From Ciona savignyi (taxonomy: Eukaryota; Chordata; Ascidiacea; Phlebobranchia; Cionidae), in assembly GCA_000149265.1 (NCBI GenBank), contig CH002597.1:154682-218681 (forward strand): a stretch of DNA of 64,000 bases. Direction: 5' to 3'. Both the position numbers and the translations under genes were made by a program. Below are positions 54,645 to 64,000 of the stretch, piece by piece; position 1 is the first letter of the stretch; each line of letters begins with the position of its first letter. The notes below the pieces were generated by a model. That model ran no database searches and was not told the DNA's origin. It saw only the letters and a list, made by a program, of their open reading frames with translations.

Positions 54645-54952
54645 AATTTTTTTTGATTTAAGTTTCGAACCCATAATGGCTCGTCACTAGAACATTTTTT
54701 TATAAGAGTCCACACGACCGTAGATTGCAATTTTTCTTTTTTTACTGCCCGGGTTCGTCGCCAAGACCGTTTTTTTGTATGTAATTCGGTATATGTATCG
54801 GTCGCTTTAGCCATTCGGCCACACGACCGTACAGCAATGATTGCAATTTTTTTTTGGAGCCAAGTTTTGAACCCAAGATGGGCCCTTGACTTGGACCGTT
54901 TTTGTATTGTATATGTATCGGTCAGGATAACCATTCGTCCACACGACCGTAC
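54645..54952 (-). mobile_element. Row of three SINE A copies, all minus
   Basis: Copies at about 54645-54722 (truncated), 54733-54832 and 54848-54952 lie head to tail in the same direction. Each ends with CCACACGACCGTA and begins with a T-rich (poly-A) tail and a GGTTCG or TTTTGAACCC B-box-like stretch. They differ from one another, so they look like separate insertions or an old tandem array. Confidence 0.8.
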
Positions 54953-55359
54953 AATAGTTGTAATTTTTTTGGCATTAAGCTAGAAATATAAATTTGTAAC
55001 TTTTTCACTTAGTGTCACACATACCAAATTTGTATCAAATATAACAGAGAATAGAACTTTGAGAATTTAGCACATAGATGTGGCATTTCTCATGAGAATC
55101 ATACGCCTTTACTGCAAAGAATAGCTATAAATTTATTATTTTCGACTGTTTGCTTTTCGAATAGCTGTTTAATGATTAATTTTTTAACTAAAGATTTCAA
55201 CATGATGTCGTTTATTATGGCAAACAAAGCACCAAAGGATGATTGAAAGGAGGCAATAAAACTTAGACATGAATCATGCTTCCAAAACTGGTTTCAGCCA
55301 GGCACTTGTGCATATTGAAATTGAATTTGTGCATGTTTAAACAGTTTTTTTTTAATCTC

Positions 55360-55527
55360 TTAATTTCCATACATGTGGTTCCACTGCTGAGTAACTCTGA
55401 TAAATGTGGTGGGTCGACTGAGCTCCTTGAGTTTTGAAGCCCCCACATATGTACAAGTGGATCGCACACCACCGAGGATATCAAGCATGGTGGAAGAGAC
55501 ATCTCCACGGTAGGGAACCTCGATCCA
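55360..55527 (-). pseudogene. Orphan C-terminal piece of GMP reductase
   Basis: The minus frame reads [10 protein letters not shown], then [32 protein letters not shown] and a stop at 55362-55360. These are the C-terminal hallmarks of GMP reductase (GMPR), which converts GMP to IMP with NADPH. The frame stays open a little upstream (to about 55557), but CAG|TGG at 55528 could be an acceptor. Beyond it lies a SINE, and no catalytic-cysteine exon or TIM-barrel exon is seen at higher coordinates. Either it is a terminal exon whose gene lies elsewhere or was broken, or a captured fragment. Identity is firm; its status as pseudogene is inferred from the missing remainder. Confidence 0.72.
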
Positions 55528-55555
55528 CTGTGCCTTTTTCCCAATGGTTGCATTT

Positions 55556-55640
55556 TTTAACTACCCAAGTTTCGAACCCAGATTGGGCTAGTCACAAGGA
55601 CCGTTTTTGGTAGTCGGTATATGTATCGCTCGCATTTCCG
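55556..55640 (-). mobile_element. SINE family A, minus, beside the GMPR piece
   Basis: CAAGTTTCGAACCCAGATTGGGC, AGGACCGTTTTTGG and CGGTATATGTATCG match the reverse of the SINE; the head is lost. Confidence 0.72.
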
Positions 55641-56258
55641 GGGAATCCGAACAACTTTTTTTGTGTTACCGACCACTAGCGGTAATCGTAAATTGGTACA
55701 AATATGCGCCTATGTTCTCCCATTATTTAATGACTTCTAGGCATTCGCAAGAAAATATGAAACAACGTTTCTTTATTCCCTTTACAGAAAACACAAAGAT
55801 CCGAGTCGACTTTCCCAAATTTATAAAGAATGCATTAGTGACTATAGCTCTTAGATTGAGTTTAATCTGAAATGAGCGGAGTCTAGACTCAAGTGTACAG
55901 TAAAAGGAGTTTTATAAATATTTACCCATGATTCGGTGGGTGGGGTTATGGCGTTTGTGTCTTTAATCCATTCAATTTTTTTCTTGGCCGTATTTGTAAG
56001 TGTTCATAGATCAAACTGTAAATATTTTTGACAGTTTGACATTTTGCCAGGACAATACCCGCTACAGTCGTACTGTACCCCAGCTCCGGGATCTTAATAT
56101 CAGTTGAAACATCCTTGAGTACTTTTGAATTGCCGATATAAGCCTAATGTATTCAATAAAGTCCTTATTATTAGGCAACAAACTTAGCTTTCTAGCTCCT
56201 TCGTCGTAACTTAATTATCCTTCAACTGAACACGATTTCTAATTCTCAGTAGTCGGTT
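55641..56258. other. No gene seen
   Basis: AT-rich; a plus-strand open frame (55607-55870) starts inside SINE sequence and has no domain. Confidence 0.4.
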
Positions 56259-56830
56259 CTACATTTCCAGTAGTGAAATTTGCTTCCGGACGCCAACACC
56301 CACGCCTATACTTTGCATCCGAGACATAAAAGCGCGGGAAACTCTGTTGCTGTGTTTCGCTTGAGGCAGCTTACAAACAAACTCATGCCCCGCTTCCTTG
56401 CTGTTTACAGGTTGGCTTTGTCCTTTGTAACTCACGTAAATTTCGTGTGCTTCAACCACAATGTAACTGAGAATTGGCTTCTTTTCCAGGTCGTCCTTGT
56501 TCATAATGACTATTCTTTGGCCAGTCTGCATACCTTTTTTGTCTAACCTCGGTAACACTTTTCCATGGTGTTCCTTTAAATTGTCTCGCCTGGTAGGATT
56601 ATCGGCGTCGACCCAATAGCAATTGATATTCTGTCGGGTACGTACATGTTTACAGCGTATAAGTGCTATCTTCTTCTAACAGCTTCTCGTAATTTTGCAA
56701 TGCAAACTCCCGCTTTGTACAAGCAGCATCCAGCAGTTTACCTCTTAATTCTGCTATGCCTACTAGTTTATTCGTTGGAAAATTTAGCTTTACCAATAAC
56801 TTTCATAATTATTCTCTACGAAGAACTTTT
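56259..56830 (-). pseudogene. Unrecognised decayed coding remnant
   Basis: On the minus strand one frame is open for about 140 codons down to a TAG at 56261-56259, with a protein-like composition (VLPRLDKKGMQTGQRIVIMN, LSYIVVEAHEIYVSYKGQ, GHEFVCKLPQ). Just upstream, another frame carries LRGKLLDAACTKREFALQNY and EKLLEED before a stop. The coding signal seems to jump frames at least twice, so it looks like a broken gene or transposon protein. I do not recognise the family and see no terminal repeats around it. Confidence 0.45.
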
Positions 56831-57002
56831 ATGGTTCTAAAGCTTATTGGAGTTTGGTCGCCCGGTAACGTATCTGCAAACTTGCACGCGCCTTTTAACT
56901 GCAGACGCAAAACTGCGGGCGGCTGACATAATATATCCGTCCGCTAGCTGCTCAAATCGTGAATGATTTACCCGCGCGTTTGTCCATCTTTTTTAACCGG
57001 GC

Positions 57003-57112
57003 TCAGTTTTGAATCAATAACGGGTCCGTTGTTAAGTTATTAGGACCTTTTTTGTATGTAAGTCGTTATATTATCGGTCGCGTTAACCATTCGTCCACAC
57101 GATCGTACAACG
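57003..57112 (-). mobile_element. SINE family A, minus, diverged
   Basis: GGGCTCAGTTTTGAATC, AGGACCTTTTTTGTATG, TTATCGGTCGCGTTAACC and CGTCCACACGATCGTA match the reverse of the SINE. It sits just before sequence matching the P450 copy 1 promoter region. Confidence 0.8.
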
Positions 57113-59948
57113 CGCGTTATAGTCCATCAGTGTCATAAGTGTTGCAATCGAGTATTTACGCCATCGTGCGGAATAAATATCCACGCGTCACATAAATTAA
57201 CAACATACGGTTTTTACTGATATGTGACATTGGTTGCATATTCGTCTAACGGTCCAATAATCAACAAATGAGCTGACCGGCAGAAAAAAAATCTTTTATA
57301 TGTATATGCGTGCAAGAAGCATTTTAGTATATTTTTGTTCCCGTTTTGTTTTAATTAGACATGGGAAATGTTTTTCTAGTATCGTACGATTAGCGTAAAG
57401 CATTAAGTAACGTTTAATTTGACCAATCATCGAAGCATGGCATATTCGCTTCTTTTATTTAATACTGTATTTTAAAATAAATATATTATGCCTCAATGGG
57501 GCAATATTTATTTTCTACATTGTTATTCAGGTCGAACTATAAGCTAGCTAGCATGGCTCTGTTAGAAATATGTCAAGGCTACACGACAAGTGTTCTAGTA
57601 GTACTGCTTGCAGTTATGATGATATATCGTTGGCATAAGCAGAAAGACAAGAACCTTCCACCAGGACCAACGGGTGTACCTATTTTTGGTTGTCTTCCTT
57701 TTATGGATACGCTAGCAGAGTTGACTTTCACGAAATGGTCCAAGAAGTACGGTCCGATATTCACAGTTTACCTTGGACAGACTCGGGTTGTGGTTTTAAA
57801 TAGTTACGAAGCGATCGAGGAGGTACAAGTTTTGTTTACACGATTACCACCTAGCTAAAAATAAACGAATATTTAATGTGCCGCCGAAATCACATATAAT
57901 CATTCCACACGTATAATATAAAGAAAAGCAGCGAAATAGTAACAGATACATATACTACTAAATGATTTACAAGAAAACGGCCTTAGCCACCGTTTTAACT
58001 TTACATCGTGCATTCTAAGCTTAAGTGTCTAAGAATCTTGTAATTTTATGTTAAAATCGGACTTTTTAACGTTAAAAAAATCACTTTAAAACTGTTTAAA
58101 AACTGTGTTAACTAGCATGGCATATTGGGTATAATGTATGAACAAATTGATTTCTTTACAGGCTTTGATCAACCAGGGAGACAAGTTTAACGGTCGCGTC
58201 CACAACTTTTTCACCAACCTGTCAAGCAATGGACACGGAATATTGTTTATTGAAGGGGAAAAGTGGAGGATTCAAAGAAAGTTCGGAATTAGGGCTCTAG
58301 CCGGGTAAATTTGGGGGTTTTATTACACGCATCAATAATTAATAAATAAATTTAATAAATTTGCGTTTTGACAAAATTTAAAGCATAAAATTATATTGGT
58401 ACAAAGTTACTAACATTTTATTCCAAAAAAACGTTGATATCATAAAAAATAAATGGTTCTAAATTTTATTCTGGAAAACTTATAAGTTAACAAAGAATAA
58501 GTATAGTGTAAATGCACTTTTAAATTCAGGTTTTACATATTATTATAGGCATGTTTATAAGGTCACTAAGTCCCCTTTTATGTAAAAATGTATATCAGAT
58601 TTTCCCCTTTGTTCTGTTGCATTGAATTAATAATGGAGCCATAGGTTTTGGTAAGACAGTGCTGGGTTAGAATTTCATCTTGACTAACTAATTTAACGGA
58701 CATTGTATACAGATCTAGTGGATTCAAGTATCGTTTAAACAGATTCTTCCAAACTTACAGCTAAGTACAAATCACACGAATTTTTCGTCTGTTTCATTTT
58801 TATCTTATATCAATATTTCTAAAATCTATTATAGGCTAGCAATATTATGTATGTTTAAAAAGTCTTAAACAAGGTTGCATTTTTGCTACACTAATTTAAT
58901 AATTCTACTATTTCTTGTACTATTCGCCACTAGGGCTGGAGTGCACGGCAAAACATACGAACAACGAGTACTAGAAGAATCTGCCCATCTTATCGAAGTG
59001 TTTCGTTCAAAAGATGAAAAACCATTTAACATTGAGGTAATTTATTTAGTTACAAAATGCAATACACCTTTGCAAACAGTTTTTGAAGATAAAATCATTC
59101 CTACAATCAAATTTTATCCATTTCTGCGTCTTGTTTTTTGGTTGAGATGACACTTTAATACACGTTGCAACTTACACAACATCATTTACTCGTGGCCTTT
59201 ATGTGGCTTCATCTGAAGCCAAAAATCGCCAACCGTTTTGGCGTGTTTATAAACATGTTTATTGTAATTGTCCGAAAACAATGTAACATTCTTACTTAGT
59301 AAAGGTTTGGGGCGGCCATAGTGAATAAGTATGTATAACTAACTTATATTTGTTCAAAATGAAAAAAATCATTTGACTTTTTGAGGCTTCTTAACTGAGG
59401 AAAATACTAGACCCCAAATAAAAACCTCACGAGATCAATGCATATACATTACTTTGAAATGAATTGAGCGTTTTGTGGTAAATATTAAAATATCACATTC
59501 ACTGTGCAGACACCACTGATATTTGCGGTGGCCAACGTCATCAACGGAATCATCATGCAGGAGAAATGCGAAGAAGGGAACGAAAGGTTACAAGCTTATA
59601 TCGTGGAAATTATTGAAGGGTGAGATTAGTAATTAAGATTGACAGATGATCTAACCGAGTAACTCCCGAATTAAACGATTTACACATTTGCGACACAACA
59701 AATATAAAGTTTAATTAAGATTGTTTTTATTTTTAAATTACACACAAAGACAATTTATTTTTCTTGTGGGAGTTTTTAATTACGTTGTTGTCGGTTATCC
59801 AGAAAAATATTATAGGATTAAATATTTTAATTTTAGGCACGGTAGATTTCGGGTTATAGCATTTTCGCATTGATGCTCATTAAGAAAAACATTTGTGTTT
59901 TAATGAATTTAAATTCTTTGTGTTATCATAGGATTGTTAATACTCTCT

Positions 59949-60088
59949 GAAAGAACGTCTAATTCGTACACAACACACTGTAGTCGCTTAAGTAAATCGA
60001 CGATGGGCGCGAGGTGATCTGACGATTGCTCGTGTGTAAACCCCCTTGCGTTTTATCACGGGAATAAACATGATCATTCTATATATGT
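59949..60088 (+). mobile_element. SINE family B, partial, in copy 2 intron 4
   Basis: ACAACACACTG, GATGGGCGCGAGGTGATCTG, CCCCCTTGCGTTTTATCACGG and AATAAACATG. The head is missing. Copy 1 has a minus-strand SINE B and a gap in the same intron, so the two are separate insertions. Confidence 0.75.
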
Positions 60089-61479
60089 TATTTAAACTTT
60101 ATTAGTCTAAGCGTACGAATACTGCACATGCGCAGTAAAATAGTGAAGTTATTTTCATTAGGGCGGGCAATAAATATATTTGGTAATATACCCACCCTCT
60201 CAGTATAGTACCAAAACCAAAACAAAATAGTTACCCAAATTTTTCTGGAGAATCCGACGCCTCTTATTAATGCGCAAGCGCAAAATTCGTCTAATTTAAA
60301 TAAAAATTTCACCAACACTATACACATTTTTCGTTGAATTATAACAAGTTGACCGTTAACCCCTTTAAGTATACAAATTTAGATCTGCTTACCAAACTGG
60401 CTCGACAGTGTTCTTTCTAACTTCAGTTTCATAGATACCAAAGTAGCGATAAATGTGATTTCTGACTTACTAGGATCCGACGAGACGGCATTTTATACTC
60501 CCTTCTCTTTGTATTGCCATGGTGTCGGTTCATCCCGTTTATGAAAAAACGCATGAAGGTTATAAATGAAGGAATTCGCCTTGGCAACGGTAAATCACCT
60601 TTTAGAAAAGAATGCTTATATTTACTGAGTCATGCATATCCCCATGGTCGAAATGGCGCAGACGACGTTATTACACAGAAAATCGTTCGGTTAACTCTTG
60701 TCCAAACTATGGTTACCGGAGCTATTGTAATACGTTGGATACCGCAAAAAACATGGCTACATCCTTTGTTGAACCAGTCAAATAAATGGTTTTGCTCAAG
60801 ATACCAACGACATGCTGGTTCATTACGATTTCATTATACATTCTGGCACATGTCAGGGCGACATGCTATGCCTATCAAAATCATGATTTGAGAACAAAGT
60901 CTTGTTTTTAGGGTATTTCCCTCGGTAAATTTTTTTATTTTTTCTAATTGTAAAATCAGTTAAAGCCAATTTTTTAGAAAAAAGTACCGTTCTTTTTTTA
61001 AATTCTCAGGAGAATTTCCCTAGATGTATCACCCGAAATTTAGGTTTGTGCATATCTAGATCATGTTGTCTAATTACTTACAAAGTTTCATTACAATTCC
61101 ATTATTCCGTCTGGTAGATGTCGGGACGACATGTTATGCCTGTCAAGTGTTTGACGAAAAAAAAAGAAATAAAAGAAAAAAAACGCGATAAAACAATATG
61201 TGACTGCAGTCATGTAGGAATATCAAACTTGCTTCTTGGTCAATATACCTTATCTCAGAAATATTCGCTGCTGCACTCGAGCAGCATGAAAAAGACCATG
61301 ACGCAGCTCACCCACGTGATCTGGTGGATCTCTTTATTAGTGAAATGCAGCGAAAACGTCCCACCTTTAAGGTAGGCCCTTAACCGCCAAATTCAGCATT
61401 ACGTAAATGGAGGGTTGAGATCGTGCATAGAATTTTTAATTTTTAATGAGAAAAGATGAATTGTTAACACAAGTGCAAT

Positions 61480-61640
61480 CGTCAAAGTACTTATCTTTCG
61501 TCGGAGTTGCCTAAGCTATTTGTGTATGATTAAACCATTTCTTCAATATGATAAACCCCAATAATCCACTGGGTTTCAATGTTCGCTAATGTGCTTGAGT
61601 AAGGACAAAAGGCGACGCCCACACCTGCCAAGCTAATCGG
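61480..61640 (-). mobile_element. SINE family B, faded, in copy 2 intron 6
   Basis: GTGCAATCGTCAAAGTACT, AATCCACTGGGTTTCAATG and AAAGGCGACGCCC match the reverse strand of the SINE weakly. Confidence 0.55.
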
Positions 61641-61698
61641 TCAGACAAGGGTAAATGTAACTTTTTATTCGTGCGGTTTTCTGGTATAAAGTTGTGGT

Positions 61699-62063
61699 CT
61701 AGTGGTTCTCGATCTTTATGACCTCGCGGCGCACCTGAGACCAATTAGGAAAGGAACTGGCGCACCTTGCACGGGGAGTCAAAACAATATGCTAAATACT
61801 CAAACAATTTAGGAAAAATATGGAAAATTCAAAGTTTAATTTAAATAATTTCATCACCGACTTTTCCACATAACAAAAAATAATGTTTCTTGAACGCTCT
61901 TGCTTTTCGGAAGTTAATGTAGAACTAACGTTACAATAAAAAGCAACGAACTAGACACTAACCATTTAGTAGGTTAAGATCTATGCTCACTCTGTCGTAA
62001 ATTTACAAAATGCAAGTGTGGCGAACCTAGCTAACTCCTGTGGCGCACCATTTGAGAAGCAAT
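61699..62063. mobile_element. hAT-like element in copy 2 intron 6
   Basis: The left part TAGTGGTTCTCGATC ... CGGCGCACCTGAGACC and right part TGGCGCACCATTTGAGAAGCAATA are roughly inverted, in the style of CAGTGGTTCTCAA hAT termini with GCGGCGCACC next to them. No counterpart is seen in copy 1. End points and target duplication are uncertain. Confidence 0.55.
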
Positions 62064-62427
62064 ACTCTAATCAAACACATTTCAGAAAACGCAACTCCTG
62101 TACTTCCTGAAGGATATCTTTGTGGCTGGGACTGAGACAAGCACTAGCACCATCATCTGGGCACTTTATTACCTCATTAGGCATCCTGAAATACAGGACA
62201 AGGTGCATCGGGAAATTGATGCCGAACTTGGTAAGGCGCGCAGAGCCTGATGGGTATGAAGAACTGGGAGATTCCAGATTTTACTAAGACACTGTTTTCT
62301 ATATTGTCGTGTATTCATGTTTTATTCCCTAAACCTAAAAGCGAGAGGGCGTTATCAAAGGACATTACTTATATTACCTCGCGAATACGTTAAGAATCAT
62401 TTTAGCAAACTTCACTGTCATATACCT

Positions 62428-62582
62428 CGGGACCACCGTCGGGTTGCCGAAGACATAGAATTCCTTTATTCACTTGGTTCAGCCAATGTCCGTTAAGTCC
62501 GTTTGCCTTGTACAAAAATTCAACCTACTAGCTAGTAATCACGGTCAAATCTGCAAACCTTTGTTGAAAGACGACGCACTGC
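62428..62582 (-). mobile_element. SINE family B, diverged, in copy 2 intron 7
   Basis: GGACCACCGTCGGGTTGCCG, CTTGGTTCAGCCAATGTCCG and GTTGAAAGACGACGCACTG. It is the duplicate of the SINE in intron 7 of copy 1. Confidence 0.65.
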
Positions 62583-63768
62583 ACAGTGATGGTATTCAAG
62601 AGGTTCGCATGGGTACGGTCGAGCCTGTTCTTGGAACGTCGGGATAATCACCGATCCGATTTTTGCTTTTTTACAGACATTAAAACTTTTAGGGAACCTG
62701 CTGTTGTTAGTAAGTACGATACAAAAAAAAACATGTTCTTAAAATTTTGAATCCCATCACTGGCACTAACCACCTTGCATCCTATCACCTTGTCAACCAC
62801 TTATGCTGACTGCGATTATTTTAAAGGTCGGGACGGTAAATTGTCACTAAAGACGAATCTTCCATACACCAAAGCAGTGTTGCAAGAAACCTACAGAATT
62901 CGGACAGTGACGCCTTTGGCTATACCCAGACGTACAAGAGGGGACGTAAACTTGATGGGATACTTCATCCCTAAACACACAGAGGTAATACGATATTTCA
63001 ATCCCAAATTCTGACATAATTAAAAATATTAAAAATAGTTACGTATTATTTACGTTTTAGTTTAGTTTACTCTTTCGATGCTTCGTTATATTTAAGAACC
63101 GCACAATTATTTAAAAAAGAACAGCACAATTATCACAACAATAAATTTGTGAGACGGTTTAAAACTGCATAGCCACACAAGTTAATCGTAATCACGTATT
63201 AATTTCGTAAATCAGGTTACCAAACATAAGTTAAAACTTTTTAGGAGGCTATAATTATTCAGCTTGGTGTTGTAACCCGTTTGGTAAATACATAACAAGC
63301 TAGTTTCATTAATATACTAGTATTGCAAAATCTCGGGTGGTAGAAACGGGATCGACACTCCCAGAATGTAAATGAAGCGAGATGAATAAATTATAAAACT
63401 TCCGAAAATTTGTTCAAACGAGACAAATAAAACTTATGGTAAATTTCCAACAGATAATTTCCAATTTATGGTGGGTTCACAACGATCCAGAACATTGGGA
63501 CGAACCAGATGTTTTTAGACCTGAACGACATCTTGACACGAATGGCAATCTTGTAATGTTAAACCGGGTGATTCCTTTCTCCATTGGCCCCAGAAAATTG
63601 CTTGGGGGAGAACCTAGCCCGCATTGAGATATACCATCTTTCTGGTGTCGATTCTTCAAAAAGTTTGTTGTCCTTCCAAATCCAGATGACCCTAATCCTC
63701 CGATTACTTGCAACCCAGGAGCGATAAACGCACCAAGCAGGTACAACATTGTATTGAAGGAGAGATAA

Positions 63769-64000
63769 ACGAAACGGTCATACTTACTAGCTGCTCTGTA
63801 AAATGTCGCACTTTAACTGTAATTACGATGCTATCAATGCAAAACCACTGAAATTATTTTAACTAATGCCAACAATGTAAATATGTCGTATCGCCTTTCA
63901 ATGCAAACAAATTGTATATTAATTCAAAACAATTGCCCATGTTATTAAAAAAAAATCTTCAAAACACAAACTATATAAATAATCAGCTAAAAACTAAGGG
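63769..64000. other. 3' flank of P450 copy 2
   Basis: Nearly identical to the 3' flank of copy 1 (51347-51590). The AATAAA of copy 1 is replaced by ATTAAA here. Confidence 0.7.

Larger units (their letters stand above)
57553..63768 (+). pseudogene. Cytochrome P450, CYP2-clan type, copy 2 (heme site broken)
   Basis: Nine exons match copy 1: 57553-57822, 58162-58304, 58934-59036, 59510-59619, 60474-60589, 61259-61371, 62086-62230, 62827-62984, 63454-63768. All phases agree, exon 4 is 3 bp shorter in frame, and AGTET and ExxR are kept. In the last exon an extra A (63594-63597) shifts the frame at the heme loop: FSIGPR is followed by KLLGGEPSPH and a stop at 63625-63627. The Cys ligand is lost and about 60 residues are missing. 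Two more single-base insertions (near 63635 and 63658-63662) bring the total to +3, so the original stop would be back in frame. As read it is a non-functional P450 of about 443 aa. Sequence error in a poor stretch is a real alternative. Confidence 0.85.
52340..64000. repeat. Segmental duplication, block B
   Basis: Second copy of the P450 region, longer because of insertions between 53.8 and 57.1 kb. It continues past the right edge: the last bases still match the 3' flank of copy 1 (AAAAACTAAGGG). Confidence 0.8.

Overview
The window reads as animal nuclear DNA: genes are split into many short exons with GT..AG introns, the base composition is AT-rich, and tRNA-derived SINEs and small DNA transposons are scattered throughout. 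The small introns, the repeat families and the protein set suggest a tunicate such as Ciona. This is inference; no database was searched. Exon models were built by hand from splice sites, reading-phase agreement and protein motifs, so exon edges are predictions.

Layout. (1) 0.36-1.33 kb, minus: a small gene with a signal peptide and one BCMA/TACI-like cysteine-rich domain; a decayed copy of its domain exon lies at 2.48-2.61 kb. (2) 3.16-9.20 kb, plus: a complete 12-exon caspase (367 aa). (3) 11.0-20.5 kb, plus: a coiled-coil, CAP-Gly protein with two alternative first exons. (4) 22.6-24.95 kb, minus: a small C2H2 zinc-finger protein with a BESS-like C-terminus. (5) 27.6-31.0 kb, plus: TAF8, a TFIID subunit. 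(6) 32.40-40.40 kb: a complete Ty3/gypsy LTR element with an env-like gene, in minus orientation, with target-site duplications and nearly identical LTRs but several frame breaks. (7) 40.53-41.61 kb: a piggyBac-like non-autonomous element. (8) 42.7-64.0 kb: a segmental duplication carrying two CYP2-type cytochrome P450 genes. The first (45.8-51.3 kb) is intact at 490 aa; the second (57.6-63.8 kb) is broken at its heme-binding site. Between them lie a hAT-like element with a nested SINE, a cluster of tRNA-like SINEs, an orphan C-terminal piece of GMP reductase and an unrecognised decayed ORF.

The genes do not form one pathway. The receptor-like gene and the caspase are divergent neighbours and both belong to families used in cell-death or immune signalling, but the sequence shows no functional link. 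The right third shows recent history: tandem duplication of a P450, later transposon insertions (one with its empty site kept in a nearby duplicate), and damage to one gene copy.
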